From Clostridia bacterium (GTDB taxonomy: Bacteria; Bacillota; Clostridia; Christensenellales; CAG-138): a stretch of DNA of 64,000 bases. Positions within the stretch are counted from its first letter, which is position 1; each line of letters opens with the position of its first letter. The notes beneath the pieces are model-generated. The model was not told the origin of the DNA. It saw only the letters and a program-made list of their open reading frames with translations, and ran no database searches. This document shows, piece by piece, positions 8,852-18,013 of this stretch. The translations under genes and the position numbers were made by a program. The DNA is taken from assembly GCA_003246365.1 (NCBI GenBank), contig QKAN01000184.1, forward strand, positions 1 through 64,000, written 5' to 3'.

Positions 8852-9449
8852 GGTACCCCCTCCTGGAGAAAGTTATTTTGTTGAAATACAGTCATCATTG
8901 ATTTTTATTGTTACCGGTTCGGCTTGCTTTGCGGTTCGAACATCGAAATCTTTTATCGCATGTTCCCGCCTAGCTTTGTTGTATTTCGTACTATGAGTCT
9001 ACAATGCCTTGCTGAAAGTAATCTTAAGTAATGCTTTCAGGGTTTTTTCAGGCTTGTGTAATTTTTTTGTTTAGATTTGATAAACAAAATGTTGAATTTG
9101 ATTGATTTTTCCAAAGTGTTCCGTTGCATTCGCCGGCTCTGCTTTTTGCTATTATTTCGCATATCAAATAAATCAGGTTGAAATACGGATTGATACATAA
9201 GCCAACCTACTATATAAAAATAATTGGAGCGCTGTTTCTAGTAGACGCGCAATCCTTTGGTTTTACATCGCGATTTATTTCATCCGCTTTATTTCAATTA
9301 CATATTTCATTCGATATCCTGTTCCATGTGCCAGTTCTGTCTAAGTCGTTTTCTTGTTTTCGTAATTAACTGCGCATCAAAAGAGCGTTCGTGTTTCGTT
9401 TAACGCGACGCTAACAATATAAAAATAAAGAATAACGGAGGGGTTAAAT
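8852..9449. other. Divergent intergenic region between the lipoprotein gene and the iron alcohol dehydrogenase gene
   Basis: About 600 AT-rich bases with stops in all frames. It must hold divergent promoters. The one clear structured element is the dyad and direct repeat at 9012-9040. No convincing gene was seen; the short frame at 9178-9369 lacks a ribosome site. Confidence 0.6.
9012..9040. promoter_or_regulatory. Dyad with 10-bp-spaced direct repeats, candidate response-regulator or repressor site
   Basis: CTGAAAG (9012-9018) and its exact complement CTTTCAG (9034-9040) enclose AGTAAT CTTA AGTAAT. The AGTAAT copies are 10 bp apart, the spacing typical of OmpR-family binding sites. It lies about 165 bases upstream of the lipoprotein start. 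The role is inferred from symmetry and position only. Confidence 0.4.
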
Positions 9450-10637
9450 TTGCTGAACGATTTTGATTTTTGTTCTTATACACGATGTGTTTTCGGGAAA
9501 GACGCGGAACGAAAAGCAGGCAAACTACTCTTGGAAGACGGCGCGAAAAAAGTGCTTGTCATTCACGATGATGGTGCTTTTTTAAAGGAAAGCGGTATCC
9601 TGACAAACGTTTTTCAGGATCTAACCGATGCAGGGCTGGAATATGTTGACTTCGGTGGTGTTCGTCCTTGCCCACTGCGCAGTCATTGCGTAAAGGGTAT
9701 TGAAACATATCGAAACGAGGGTTGCAATTACCTGCTGGCGGTTGGCGGCGGCAGCGCAATTGACACCGCAAAAGCGATTGCGGCAGGCGTTACATACGAC
9801 GGTGATTTTAACGATATGTTTTCTCAGGATATCGGCGTCGACGTTTCGCGCAAACCGCATGTCGCAGTTATCGTTACCATAGCGTCAACCGGCAGCGAAA
9901 CGGGATTTGCCTGCATCATATATGACGATACCAAACCCGGGTTGCAGTTCGGTTCGGGGATTCGCGCGACGGGCAATTTATTGCGCCCCGAAATCGCGTT
10001 TATGAATCCGGCGTTGACCGCCACCGTTCCGCCGTATCAAACCGCGTGCGGCATTGTAGATATGTTCGGTCATGTTTGCGAACGGTATATTACCGTAATT
10101 GACTACGGCGTCGTCGATTATCTGGCGGAAGGGTTGATGCGTTCAATCGTTGACTTCGGGCAAAAGGTGATTCGAAATCCGGGAGATTTGGAGGCGCGCG
10201 GCGAGCTGCTCTGGGCGGCCAGTCTTGCGCACAACGATACGGTCGGCGTCGGACGAAATAAAGATTTCGGAGCGCATTCCGTTGGCGGCGCATTTGGTCC
10301 GTTGTTCGGAACCGTGCACGGCGCAACAATTTCCGTGGTTATGGCTTCTTGGATGCGCCATATCTATAAACAACACATCGACCGCTTTGTCCGGTATGCC
10401 GTGGAAGTTTGGCATGTCGAAAACGATCCTGCGAATCCCGATCGCGTAGCGCTCGAAGGGATTGCAAGAACGGAACAATTCTTCCGCTGTATCGGTGCGC
10501 CGACGAATTTTAAAGAAGCCGGCATCCCGATGGACAACATCGAAGAAATCGCAAAGTATGCCGGCGGTGGACGCGTCATAAAACTAGGTTATGACGATGT
10601 GCTCTCAATTTTGTGGGCTGCCGCAGGAATGAAATAA
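9450..10637 (+). CDS. Iron-containing alcohol dehydrogenase, butanol dehydrogenase (BDH/YqhD) type
   Basis: A 395-residue group III alcohol dehydrogenase that reduces aldehydes with NAD(P)H. The nucleotide-binding GGGSAIDTAKAIA lies near residue 110. The metal ligands are visible as DMFGH (Asp and His) and two later histidines in HSVGGAFG and VHGATIS. The start is a TTG preceded by GGAGGGG six bases away; no better start exists. It is followed by a long bidirectional terminator, so it is monocistronic. It may be used for fermentative aldehyde disposal; the natural substrate is not visible. A second member of the family is at 47234-48457 and is only distantly similar. Confidence 0.85.
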   Translation: MLNDFDFCSYTRCVFGKDAERKAGKLLLEDGAKKVLVIHDDGAFLKESGILTNVFQDLTDAGLEYVDFGGVRPCPLRSHCVKGIETYRNEGCNYLLAVGGGSAIDTAKAIAAGVTYDGDFNDMFSQDIGVDVSRKPHVAVIVTIASTGSETGFACIIYDDTKPGLQFGSGIRATGNLLRPEIAFMNPALTATVPPYQTACGIVDMFGHVCERYITVIDYGVVDYLAEGLMRSIVDFGQKVIRNPGDLEARGELLWAASLAHNDTVGVGRNKDFGAHSVGGAFGPLFGTVHGATISVVMASWMRHIYKQHIDRFVRYAVEVWHVENDPANPDRVALEGIARTEQFFRCIGAPTNFKEAGIPMDNIEEIAKYAGGGRVIKLGYDDVLSILWAAAGMK

Positions 10638-10706
10638 CATTCCTCCATCACTGATGGCACATAAACAATAATTGTCTTTCTTATCTCTCGAAACTGAAAC
10701 GAGAAT

Positions 10707-10765
10707 AAAACGACCGGATTTCATCGATTGCTTATCGTATAAGCATCGGTTCATCCGGTCGTTTT
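10707..10765. terminator. Long bidirectional terminator hairpin
   Basis: AAAACGACCGGAT (10707-10719) pairs with ATCCGGTCGTTTT (10753-10765). The inner part also pairs (CGATTGCTTA with TATAAGCATCG, one mismatch). A T-run follows on both strands. It serves the convergent iron alcohol dehydrogenase and MATE genes. Confidence 0.85.
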
Positions 10766-10808
10766 TTGTGAGATACGATTAAAAATATTTATGAAAATCA
10801 GATTTCGT

Positions 10809-12209
10809 TTACGTTTTTTCAGCTGTCGATGAAAGAATAACGTGTTTTCTCGTCCGCCAAAGTCCGGTAAACAAATATGCCAAGCCGATGAAGAACGGAA
10901 CATATCCGGCAAGAGAATGCGCGTACCAATATCCGAGCAACCCCATGCCGCACAGATTTCCGAGGATGAGCGCCAAGCCAATGCGCGCAACAATTCCGTC
11001 TAACAGTCCGACAATCAGGTTGAGTCTGGAGTTGCCGGACCCGGATACCAGCGAGTTCATTGTTCCGCGCAAGGCGCTTCCAAAATACAGCGTAACCGCG
11101 ACAGGCACATAGGTTAACGCGAGTTTTAGCACGTCCGGATCGCTCGAGAACATGCCGAATACCGCATTCGGAAACAGAACCGTTATCGCAGTTAAAATGA
11201 CGGCGAGACTGACGCTCACCAAAGCGGATAATCCTATAATTCGATAAACGCGATTATATTTTTCCGCGCCAATACATTGGCCAATCATCGTTCCGCCAGA
11301 AACAGACATGGAATTCGAAAGTGTGTTCATCACGATTTGCAGTTTTGTTCCAATGCCAGTTACAGCGGCGGCGATCACACCATAAGAATAAATCCACGAA
11401 TTCACAATTAATCTGGAAAAGTGAAGTAACGAAAACGTAAGGGTCATTGGAATTCCAAGTTTTAGCAGCGGAATAAACACGTCTTTTCGTATAATAAAGC
11501 TCTCTGCTTTAAAATCGAAACAAAACCCTTCTTTTCTATGGTATAGATAAACCAACGACCAGATGAAACTTCCGGCTTGCGCTAAAATCGTTGCCAACGC
11601 AACACCGAACACCGCCCAACGAAACACCACAACAAACAGAACATCGAGCGCAACATTAAGCCCCGACGCAATTCCGACAAACATCAACGGATGCTTGGAG
11701 TCTCCCATGCCGCGCAGGATTGCGCTGATCATGTTATACCCATAGATAAATACCAAACCCGCTGCGCAGGTCATGATATAAGTCATGGTATAACTCCATG
11801 CATCCGTAGGCGTATTCATCCAAAACAGAATATGACCCCGCAGCAAAAAGCAAATACCGCTAAGAATCAGCGCACAGATTGAACCGAATGAAAGTATCGT
11901 GCCGATTAGATGATTCAGTTTTTCCCGCATACCCGCGCCAATGTATTGCGCAACAATAATCTGTCCCGCGCCGGAAAACCCAATGGCGATAAACGTAATA
12001 AAACTCAACACATCGCCGCCGATGGAAACCGATGAGAGTGCGTTTGCCCCGACAAATCTGCCGACGATGACCATATCGACTATGTTGTACAGCGCCTGCA
12101 ACAGGTTTGACAAAAACAACGGCGCCGCAAAGACAATCAATTGCTTTGCGACGTTTCCGTTTGTTAGGTCATTGATAAATTCGCTCGGTTGCGTTTTCTT
12201 TCGTTCCAT
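10809..12209 (-). CDS. MATE family efflux transporter
   Basis: A 466-residue membrane protein with about 12 hydrophobic segments in two repeats, starting with QLIVFAAPLFLSNLLQALYN and VDMVIVGRFVGANALSSVS, the family pattern. MATE pumps expel cationic drugs or metabolites using a Na+ or H+ gradient. It begins seven bases after the stop of the ABC exporter gene and has no clear ribosome site of its own, so translation is probably coupled to that gene. The pair probably forms an export operon. The cargo is unknown. Confidence 0.88.
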   Translation of the reverse strand: MERKKTQPSEFINDLTNGNVAKQLIVFAAPLFLSNLLQALYNIVDMVIVGRFVGANALSSVSIGGDVLSFITFIAIGFSGAGQIIVAQYIGAGMREKLNHLIGTILSFGSICALILSGICFLLRGHILFWMNTPTDAWSYTMTYIMTCAAGLVFIYGYNMISAILRGMGDSKHPLMFVGIASGLNVALDVLFVVVFRWAVFGVALATILAQAGSFIWSLVYLYHRKEGFCFDFKAESFIIRKDVFIPLLKLGIPMTLTFSLLHFSRLIVNSWIYSYGVIAAAVTGIGTKLQIVMNTLSNSMSVSGGTMIGQCIGAEKYNRVYRIIGLSALVSVSLAVILTAITVLFPNAVFGMFSSDPDVLKLALTYVPVAVTLYFGSALRGTMNSLVSGSGNSRLNLIVGLLDGIVARIGLALILGNLCGMGLLGYWYAHSLAGYVPFFIGLAYLFTGLWRTRKHVILSSTAEKT

Positions 12210-12216
12210 CTTGTTT

Positions 12217-14106
12217 TCAGGCCGTCGGCTGATAACGCGACGCCTGCGCGGAAAACAGTTCGCAATAGCGCCCGTTTTTCTTCATCAAACGGCAATGGTT
12301 TCCAATCTCGATGATTTCACCGTTTTCGAGCACAACAATTTTGTCCGCCAACGTTGCGCTGGATAACCTGTGCGAAACGAAAATTGTCGTTTTATCCTTG
12401 CGCAGCTCGTCAAACTGATTGAATATCTCCTGCTCTGCAATCGGGTCGAGCGACGCGGTTGGTTCGTCCAGTATGATAATGTCCGAATCACTGTAAAACG
12501 CCCTTGCAATCGCAAGTTTCTGCCACTGACCGATGGAAGGCTCCACACCGTTGGACTCAAAATAGCGCATCAGCGGCGTGTCGTATCCGTTTGGCATGTT
12601 TTTAATAAACGAATCCGCGCCGCTCTGCTGCGCCGCGCAGCAAACGGCATCCTGTTCGGCTTGCCTGTGAATATCGCCAAACTGTATGTTTTCTTTTGCG
12701 GAAAACGCATACTTGCCGAAATCCTGGAAGATGATGCCAAACATCGCATACAGCTCTTCCACCGAATATTCTTTCAGGTCGTGTCCGTCCAACAATATCC
12801 GGCCTTCGGTTGGATCATAGAGTCTGGTCAAAAGTTTGATCAGCGTTGTTTTTCCCGCGCCGTTTAACCCGACGATGACAACCGTATCACCCTGATCAAT
12901 TTTCAAGTTGATGTGCTTGATCACATCTTTTTGCGTTCCGGGATAACGGAAGGATACGTTTTCAAACACAATCGTGTGTCCGGTATGGCGCTCGACGGAG
13001 CGCGGATCCTGCGTTGCGGGAACAATGCTCGGCTTCTCATTCATGAAGGAAATCAGGTTGTTGGTAAACAGCGTTCCCTCATAAATCGACGCAACCGTTG
13101 TAATCAACGAGCTGACGCCCGAACCAAACGCGGTAATCGCGCCGGTATAGAGCGAATAATTACCAACTTCAAACGTTCCGGCAAAAACGCCTTTCGCGAA
13201 GAAAACATACAGGAACAGGAAAACAACATTGGAAACAACAACGCTCAATATGTTCCAAATCGTTTCGCCTAATTTGAGTTGCTTTAACCCTTTGTAATAC
13301 TGGGTAAATACTTCCTGATATTTTTCGCAAAAAGTGTCCGCAAGGCCAAACATACGAATTTCTTTTACAAGATCTTTGTTTATGAGAATATTCGCATAAT
13401 AGTCCATTTGCCTGCGGTTTTTCGATTTCTTATAACGATAGTTCACATTCTTCTTGCGATAGATAAAATTGACAATCGTTGCAGGAATCGAAACAAGAAT
13501 AATCACAAGTGGCGCAGTGCGGTTAACGCCAAACAAAATAATCACATAACCGATCATGCTGATCAACGTTCCCAACACAGAAAACGTTGATTTCATGATT
13601 TCGATCGGTCGCGTTCCCGCCTCGCGGTTGGCGTTTTCCATCTTCGCATAAAACTCCGGCGAATCATAACTGGCCAAATCCACCGTTTTCGCTTTTTCCA
13701 TGATACGGAGCCGCACATGGTTTGTCACGAGTTCTCCGGAAACGCTGGTTATCATGCTGTAGATATATGTCATTGCGCTGTTGAAAAACAGATATGAAAA
13801 CTGCCAGATCAGCAGCACAGAAATAACGCCGAACGTTAACAGTTCGCCGGAATATGCAAGCGCTAATTTGTTCAAAATATTCGCCGCGATCAGCGATCCG
13901 ATAACCGGCATAACACCGTTAAACAGCGCCATAAAGATCATCGCGAAAAGCAGCGTTTTTCTTGCGTTCCAAACCAGTTTAAAGATATAGAATAACCGTT
14001 CAAAGAAGGTTTTCGTCAGCGTATCGATATAGGCCGGAACCTCTTTCAAGCTTTTCGGTTTCGGTACACGATATTGGTCGTTGATTGCGCTTGGACCTCT
14101 TCCCAT
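12217..14106 (-). CDS. ABC exporter, fused permease and ATPase
   Basis: A 629-residue half-transporter that should act as a homodimer in the membrane. Six transmembrane segments (about residues 40-340) precede a nucleotide-binding domain with Walker A GLNGAGKTT, a signature motif read as PSIGQWQK (the usual second Gly of LSGGQ is Ile) and Walker B DIIILDEPTASLD. The sequence resembles multidrug or peptide exporters of Clostridia. An AGGA lies 12 bases before the ATG, so initiation may be weak. The downstream MATE gene is coupled. No bacteriocin precursor or modification gene is adjacent, so the cargo cannot be named. Confidence 0.85.
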   Translation of the reverse strand: MGRGPSAINDQYRVPKPKSLKEVPAYIDTLTKTFFERLFYIFKLVWNARKTLLFAMIFMALFNGVMPVIGSLIAANILNKLALAYSGELLTFGVISVLLIWQFSYLFFNSAMTYIYSMITSVSGELVTNHVRLRIMEKAKTVDLASYDSPEFYAKMENANREAGTRPIEIMKSTFSVLGTLISMIGYVIILFGVNRTAPLVIILVSIPATIVNFIYRKKNVNYRYKKSKNRRQMDYYANILINKDLVKEIRMFGLADTFCEKYQEVFTQYYKGLKQLKLGETIWNILSVVVSNVVFLFLYVFFAKGVFAGTFEVGNYSLYTGAITAFGSGVSSLITTVASIYEGTLFTNNLISFMNEKPSIVPATQDPRSVERHTGHTIVFENVSFRYPGTQKDVIKHINLKIDQGDTVVIVGLNGAGKTTLIKLLTRLYDPTEGRILLDGHDLKEYSVEELYAMFGIIFQDFGKYAFSAKENIQFGDIHRQAEQDAVCCAAQQSGADSFIKNMPNGYDTPLMRYFESNGVEPSIGQWQKLAIARAFYSDSDIIILDEPTASLDPIAEQEIFNQFDELRKDKTTIFVSHRLSSATLADKIVVLENGEIIEIGNHCRLMKKNGRYCELFSAQASRYQPTA

Positions 14107-14150
14107 TCTTGTTCATTCCTTTGCCAATTTCAATGATTAATTGAGCCGCA

Positions 14151-14189
14151 GGGGCATACTGTGCCGTTATATACGGCGCAGTATGCCTC
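14151..14189. repeat. Near-perfect inverted repeat between the 2-hydroxyacid dehydrogenase and ABC exporter genes
   Basis: GGCATACTGTGCCGT and ACGGCGCAGTATGCC pair over 15 positions with one G-T wobble and a five-base loop. On the minus strand, the direction of both flanking genes, no T-run follows, but on the plus strand GGTTTTTAG does. It may be a T-poor terminator, an mRNA end stabiliser or an operator for the exporter gene 45 bases downstream. Confidence 0.55.
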
Positions 14190-14257
14190 CGGTTTTTAGC
14201 AATATTGCTTTACTTACAGTTTCTTCTTGCGGTTTGTGCTGAGTGATTTGCTTTTTC

Positions 14258-15301
14258 TTACACTGCGGGCGGCGGAACAATGTTGGTCCAGTTGCCGCTT
14301 TGGAAATAATCTTCGATGCACTTTGCTACGATTTTAAATGTAATATCGAATATGTTGGAGCAATCTCCCGCAAGATGCGGCGTAATCGTAACGTTATCAA
14401 GGCCGACAAACGGGCTGGTAGCCGGAAGCGGTTCCTCTTTGAAAACATCCAGCGCGGCTCCGCCGATCTTTTTGTTCTTCAGCGCATCCAGCAGAGCGTC
14501 TTCGTCGATCAGCTCCGCGCGAGCGGTGTTGACGACAAACGCGGTCGGTTTCATCAACTCAAAATGCTTTGCGCTAAGAAGACCTTTTGTTTCTTCCGTC
14601 AGGCGATAATGCATGCAGAGCACATCCGCTCTTTTACAGAGCTCGTCGAGTTCAACAACTTCGTATCCTTTTTCTTTCAATGCGGCGGCGTTCGCATATG
14701 GATCATACACAAGAACGCTGGCTTCCATCGCGTGCATGACCTTCGCAACGCGCGCACCGACAGCGCCGCACCCGATAATGCCTATTGTAGCACCATCAAT
14801 GTTAATGTTATAAGGACGGTTCGGAAACTTGTTGTTCCAAACGCCTTTGGAGAGCAGCGAATACCCGCGCGCAATGTTCTTCATCTCCGCAATAATAAGC
14901 CCTACCGTATATTCAGAAACGGGAACCGCCAATCTGCCCGGTGCGTTGATGACGCGAACATTTGCTTTGGCAGCCTTCGCGCGGTCTACGTTTTCTACGC
15001 CGCTGCGCAGAATGCAGACGGCTTCCACATTGCCGCCCTCAAAGGCAGCGGAAGGCACAGGCGCCATCGCGGTAACGATAATGTTTGCGGAGCTCAGCGC
15101 GGCAATATATTCCGGCGTATATTCAAACGAATCCGGCCCCATCTTTTCCATTTGACGGTTTCTCATCAAACCGGTATTGCTTTCAATTACGCATTCGTCG
15201 ATAAACTCAACTTCAGCGCCTGCTACATCATTCAGGAAGCCGAACCGCTTCATCTTCTCCGCGTTTCCACTCTGGAGAATTACCATGACTTTTTTGCTCA
15301 T
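14258..15301 (-). CDS. D-isomer-specific 2-hydroxyacid dehydrogenase (phosphoglycerate dehydrogenase-like)
   Basis: A 347-residue NAD-dependent enzyme that interconverts a 2-hydroxyacid and a 2-oxoacid. The cofactor motif GIIGCGAVGARVA and the catalytic residues are visible: Arg in RSGVENVD, Glu in DVFKEEP and His in TPHLAG. There is no ACT domain, so it is not a regulated serine-pathway SerA. It is the last gene of the catabolic minus operon, 47 bases after a zinc dehydrogenase. A paralogue of the same length class ends the divergent plus operon (31477-32571), which suggests both operons handle substrates that yield a 2-oxoacid or hydroxypyruvate-like product. Confidence 0.85.
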   Translation of the reverse strand: MSKKVMVILQSGNAEKMKRFGFLNDVAGAEVEFIDECVIESNTGLMRNRQMEKMGPDSFEYTPEYIAALSSANIIVTAMAPVPSAAFEGGNVEAVCILRSGVENVDRAKAAKANVRVINAPGRLAVPVSEYTVGLIIAEMKNIARGYSLLSKGVWNNKFPNRPYNINIDGATIGIIGCGAVGARVAKVMHAMEASVLVYDPYANAAALKEKGYEVVELDELCKRADVLCMHYRLTEETKGLLSAKHFELMKPTAFVVNTARAELIDEDALLDALKNKKIGGAALDVFKEEPLPATSPFVGLDNVTITPHLAGDCSNIFDITFKIVAKCIEDYFQSGNWTNIVPPPAV

Positions 15302-15348
15302 GACTTTTTTGTTTCCTTTCCCTTGCGCGTTTCTGTTGCGCCTATGCG

Positions 15349-16500
15349 TTATGATTCAAACGTTAATACGCCCTTGAGATAATCCGGGTTTGCCATGAGC
15401 TTTGCCGTCGGCACCAACCCTTCGAGCGTATGGAATTCATGCGTAACGAGCTTTTCGAAAGGAATCTCTTTCCAGCGCATCAAAAAGCGCATCGTGCGGT
15501 TGAAGCATGCGGGCGTGTTTGCGCTTACGCTGGTGAGATGCACATTCTTCTTGAACACAAGCCGGTTTGAAAGCGTCGGCGTATCCGCATTGATTGCGCC
15601 AATTTCAACATATGTGCCGAGCTTGCGGATCATATGCAGTCCCTCTATGGTAGCGCTCGGGTGATTTGCCGCGCCGATTACGATATTCGGGCCACCGCAG
15701 GTTGCCTCCTGAACGAGTGCAACTTTCTGTTCCAATGTCAATTTGGAGGTGTTGATCACCATGTCCGCACCGGAAATCGCCTTGGCATTTTCCAGCTTTT
15801 CATCCAGAAAATCAAGATAAACAAGCTGCTCAACGCCCATTTCCTTCAGGATCATGCCCGCCATAATACCAATCGGGCCTGCGCCGATGATTAAGCAACG
15901 GCTGGAAATCGAATACCCTTCCGCAAGACCGCCGATGCTCGTCATAACCTGTTCAACAGCGCGCATTGCAACCGCACAGGGATCGAGCAGAACGCCGATT
16001 TTCGCCGGCATGTCGTCCGGCACTTTCCAGACATACGTATTTGCAAAAATATGTACATACTCTGCAAATCCGCCTTTAAAGTGGGGCCATACCGTCGGGT
16101 CGTTGTTCTTGATGTCGCTGGTGTTCACTTTGCCGCCGCCATACATGAAGTCGTTGTCGCAAACGCAAACGCCGTTGCCGTATGTCATGCAAACGTCGCA
16201 CTTGCCGCATGTGATATGCGGATAAACGACGATTCGGTCGCCAATATTCAGCGTTCCGCCATAGGAATGGATCGCTTCGTTCGCGTTTTTGCCCATGGCA
16301 ACGATTTTTCCGAGAAATTCGTGCCCGATGGTGCGCGGTTTCGCCGGTTTTGTCGTCAGATTATGTTGATCCGAACCGCAAATAGCGGCGGCCTCAACTT
16401 TGATGACTAAGCCGTCGTCCAACGGTTCCGGAATCGGGTATTCCTGAATTTCAACATCCAGCACGTCTTTTATGACAGCTATTTTCGCCATATTACCCAT
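15349..16500 (-). CDS. Zinc-dependent MDR alcohol/polyol dehydrogenase
   Basis: A 383-residue medium-chain dehydrogenase, probably oxidising a polyol or sugar alcohol with NAD. The catalytic zinc site shows AAICGSDQHN and IGHEF, and the structural zinc lobe is present (CGKCDVC, then a fourth Cys). The Rossmann motif is IIGAGPIGIMAG. The first ATG (16500) is supported by GGGAGG seven bases upstream. It lies between the MFS transporter gene and the 2-hydroxyacid dehydrogenase in the minus catabolic operon. Sorbitol/threonine-dehydrogenase-like by family; the substrate is not visible. Confidence 0.85.
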   Translation of the reverse strand: MGNMAKIAVIKDVLDVEIQEYPIPEPLDDGLVIKVEAAAICGSDQHNLTTKPAKPRTIGHEFLGKIVAMGKNANEAIHSYGGTLNIGDRIVVYPHITCGKCDVCMTYGNGVCVCDNDFMYGGGKVNTSDIKNNDPTVWPHFKGGFAEYVHIFANTYVWKVPDDMPAKIGVLLDPCAVAMRAVEQVMTSIGGLAEGYSISSRCLIIGAGPIGIMAGMILKEMGVEQLVYLDFLDEKLENAKAISGADMVINTSKLTLEQKVALVQEATCGGPNIVIGAANHPSATIEGLHMIRKLGTYVEIGAINADTPTLSNRLVFKKNVHLTSVSANTPACFNRTMRFLMRWKEIPFEKLVTHEFHTLEGLVPTAKLMANPDYLKGVLTFES

Positions 16501-16573
16501 GATAAGCCTCCCGTTTTTGTCTTTCTCAATTTATTCTTTCTCAATTTATTCAAGCTTTAATAGTTTCTCTTGA

Positions 16574-17812
16574 TTAGGCTTTTATCGCTCTGCTCTCAAA
16601 TTCTAATTCCGTGTTGCGAATCGGTTTCCTTGCGATAATTAATATTGCCGCCGCGATCCCGATCGGAATCATCACAAGGCGGAACATCATCGCATATCCA
16701 AGCGTTCCCGCGATTACACCGGCAAGAATCGGCCCGACGAAGCTGCCCAGATCGATTGCAATAAAGCTGGTGTTGCTCGCAACGCCGCGTTTGTCATCCG
16801 AAACAGATTTTACGCACAGCGTCTGCATTGCCGGTTGGCAGGTTCCCTGACCGATTCCGCCAAAGAACGCGGCAATCAGGAACACCGCAAGCGTCTGTGC
16901 AATGCTGATCAGGTAGAAACAAATCATAAAACAAACCATTGCCGGAACGACAACTTTTACTACTCCGATTCGATCCATCAATTTGCCAAACAATGGTCTG
17001 GTGACCAACATCACGAGCGCGTTGATCGTGTAATATGCGCCGATTTGTACCGCAAGGTTGGTTCCAAGATTTTCGCCAAGGTTTTTTGCGTAAATATTTA
17101 AGAAGGAAGATATGCTCATTGCAGCCATCATGATTAAAAACAGAACGATTGCCGGCAAAACCGCTTCTTTCGAAAATATACTCTTAATCGAAATTTTAAA
17201 TGCTTTTTTGGAAACATGCACATGTTTTATCATCGTCGCCATCAACGCGCCGATGATCATGCCAGCACTGCCGATGATAAACAAATAGTGATATCCGACC
17301 GCATCGATCAACCAGAGGCCGATCGTCGGCCCGATACTCATCGAAATAACCTGTCCCAGCGAGAAATAACCGATGCCTGTTCCCATTTTGTCGGAAGGCA
17401 GCGCTTCCGCTGCGAGCGCAAGGCATGTGCCGGATGCAAGCGCCTGCCCGATTCCCTGTACCAGCCGGAATACGACCAGCAGCGAGATCGAGCTCGAAAG
17501 ACTATAGCCAAAGTAAGAGATCGCGAGGACACCCATCGCGATAATTACCAGAATTTTCTTGTTGAATGTCTCCATTGCAGGGCCCGCAAATACCCTGAAG
17601 AGCAATGCGGTAATTGCGAACATGCTTACGACGATACCGACCATTGCTTCAGAAGCTTGAAGATAATCTGCATAACGCGCAACGACGCTCTGGACAACCG
17701 ATTGACTTAACTGCATTAGTATGTTTGCCATAAAAATGCTGATAAATGTCGGATTCCATACTTTTGTATAGGATCCTAATTCAATCGGTGATACGGTTTC
17801 TTGTTTGTTCAC
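16574..17812 (-). CDS. Major facilitator superfamily transporter
   Basis: A 412-residue membrane protein with 12 predicted transmembrane segments and the MFS loop motif GKLMDRIGVVKV after segment 8. The start is GTG with AGGAG six bases upstream. In this operon it most likely imports the free substrate of the dehydrogenases and FGGY kinase, or exports a product. A nested hairpin at 17893-17943 lies in the 201-base gap before it, so its mRNA level may differ from that of the upstream dehydrogenase gene. Confidence 0.88.
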   Translation of the reverse strand: MNKQETVSPIELGSYTKVWNPTFISIFMANILMQLSQSVVQSVVARYADYLQASEAMVGIVVSMFAITALLFRVFAGPAMETFNKKILVIIAMGVLAISYFGYSLSSSISLLVVFRLVQGIGQALASGTCLALAAEALPSDKMGTGIGYFSLGQVISMSIGPTIGLWLIDAVGYHYLFIIGSAGMIIGALMATMIKHVHVSKKAFKISIKSIFSKEAVLPAIVLFLIMMAAMSISSFLNIYAKNLGENLGTNLAVQIGAYYTINALVMLVTRPLFGKLMDRIGVVKVVVPAMVCFMICFYLISIAQTLAVFLIAAFFGGIGQGTCQPAMQTLCVKSVSDDKRGVASNTSFIAIDLGSFVGPILAGVIAGTLGYAMMFRLVMIPIGIAAAILIIARKPIRNTELEFESRAIKA

Positions 17813-17892
17813 TTTGTCTCCTAACTCACATGCATCTCGGTCGAATTTCTTCCGGTTCCGAACGTGTTTCTCAACGAATATTAAACGTATTC

Positions 17893-17943
17893 AGGCGGCC
17901 CGAAAGTCTCGCCACCGAACGGTGGCGGACTGCCGCGCCGCCT
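17893..17943. repeat. Nested inverted repeat in the gap between zinc dehydrogenase and MFS genes
   Basis: An outer stem AGGCGGC (17893-17899) / GCCGCCT (17937-17943) encloses an inner hairpin CGCCACCG / CGGTGGCG (17910-17927). No T-run follows on the minus strand. It could stabilise mRNA ends, act as a weak terminator or be a protein-binding site. Confidence 0.5.
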
Positions 17944-18013
17944 GTCCTATTTCATCAAATGTGTTTTTTGCCCGTGCGTATAGCTGCTTAGCATCCGGAC
18001 AAAAAACAGCTGA

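Noticed and set aside
9178-9369. Possible small gene in the divergent intergenic region
   Set aside because: No ribosome site, no recognisable sequence, and composition like the surrounding non-coding DNA.
14243-15382. A 379-codon plus-strand open frame
   Set aside because: It lies antisense to the well-supported 2-hydroxyacid dehydrogenase and has low-complexity Arg/Phe/Asn-rich sequence with no motif.
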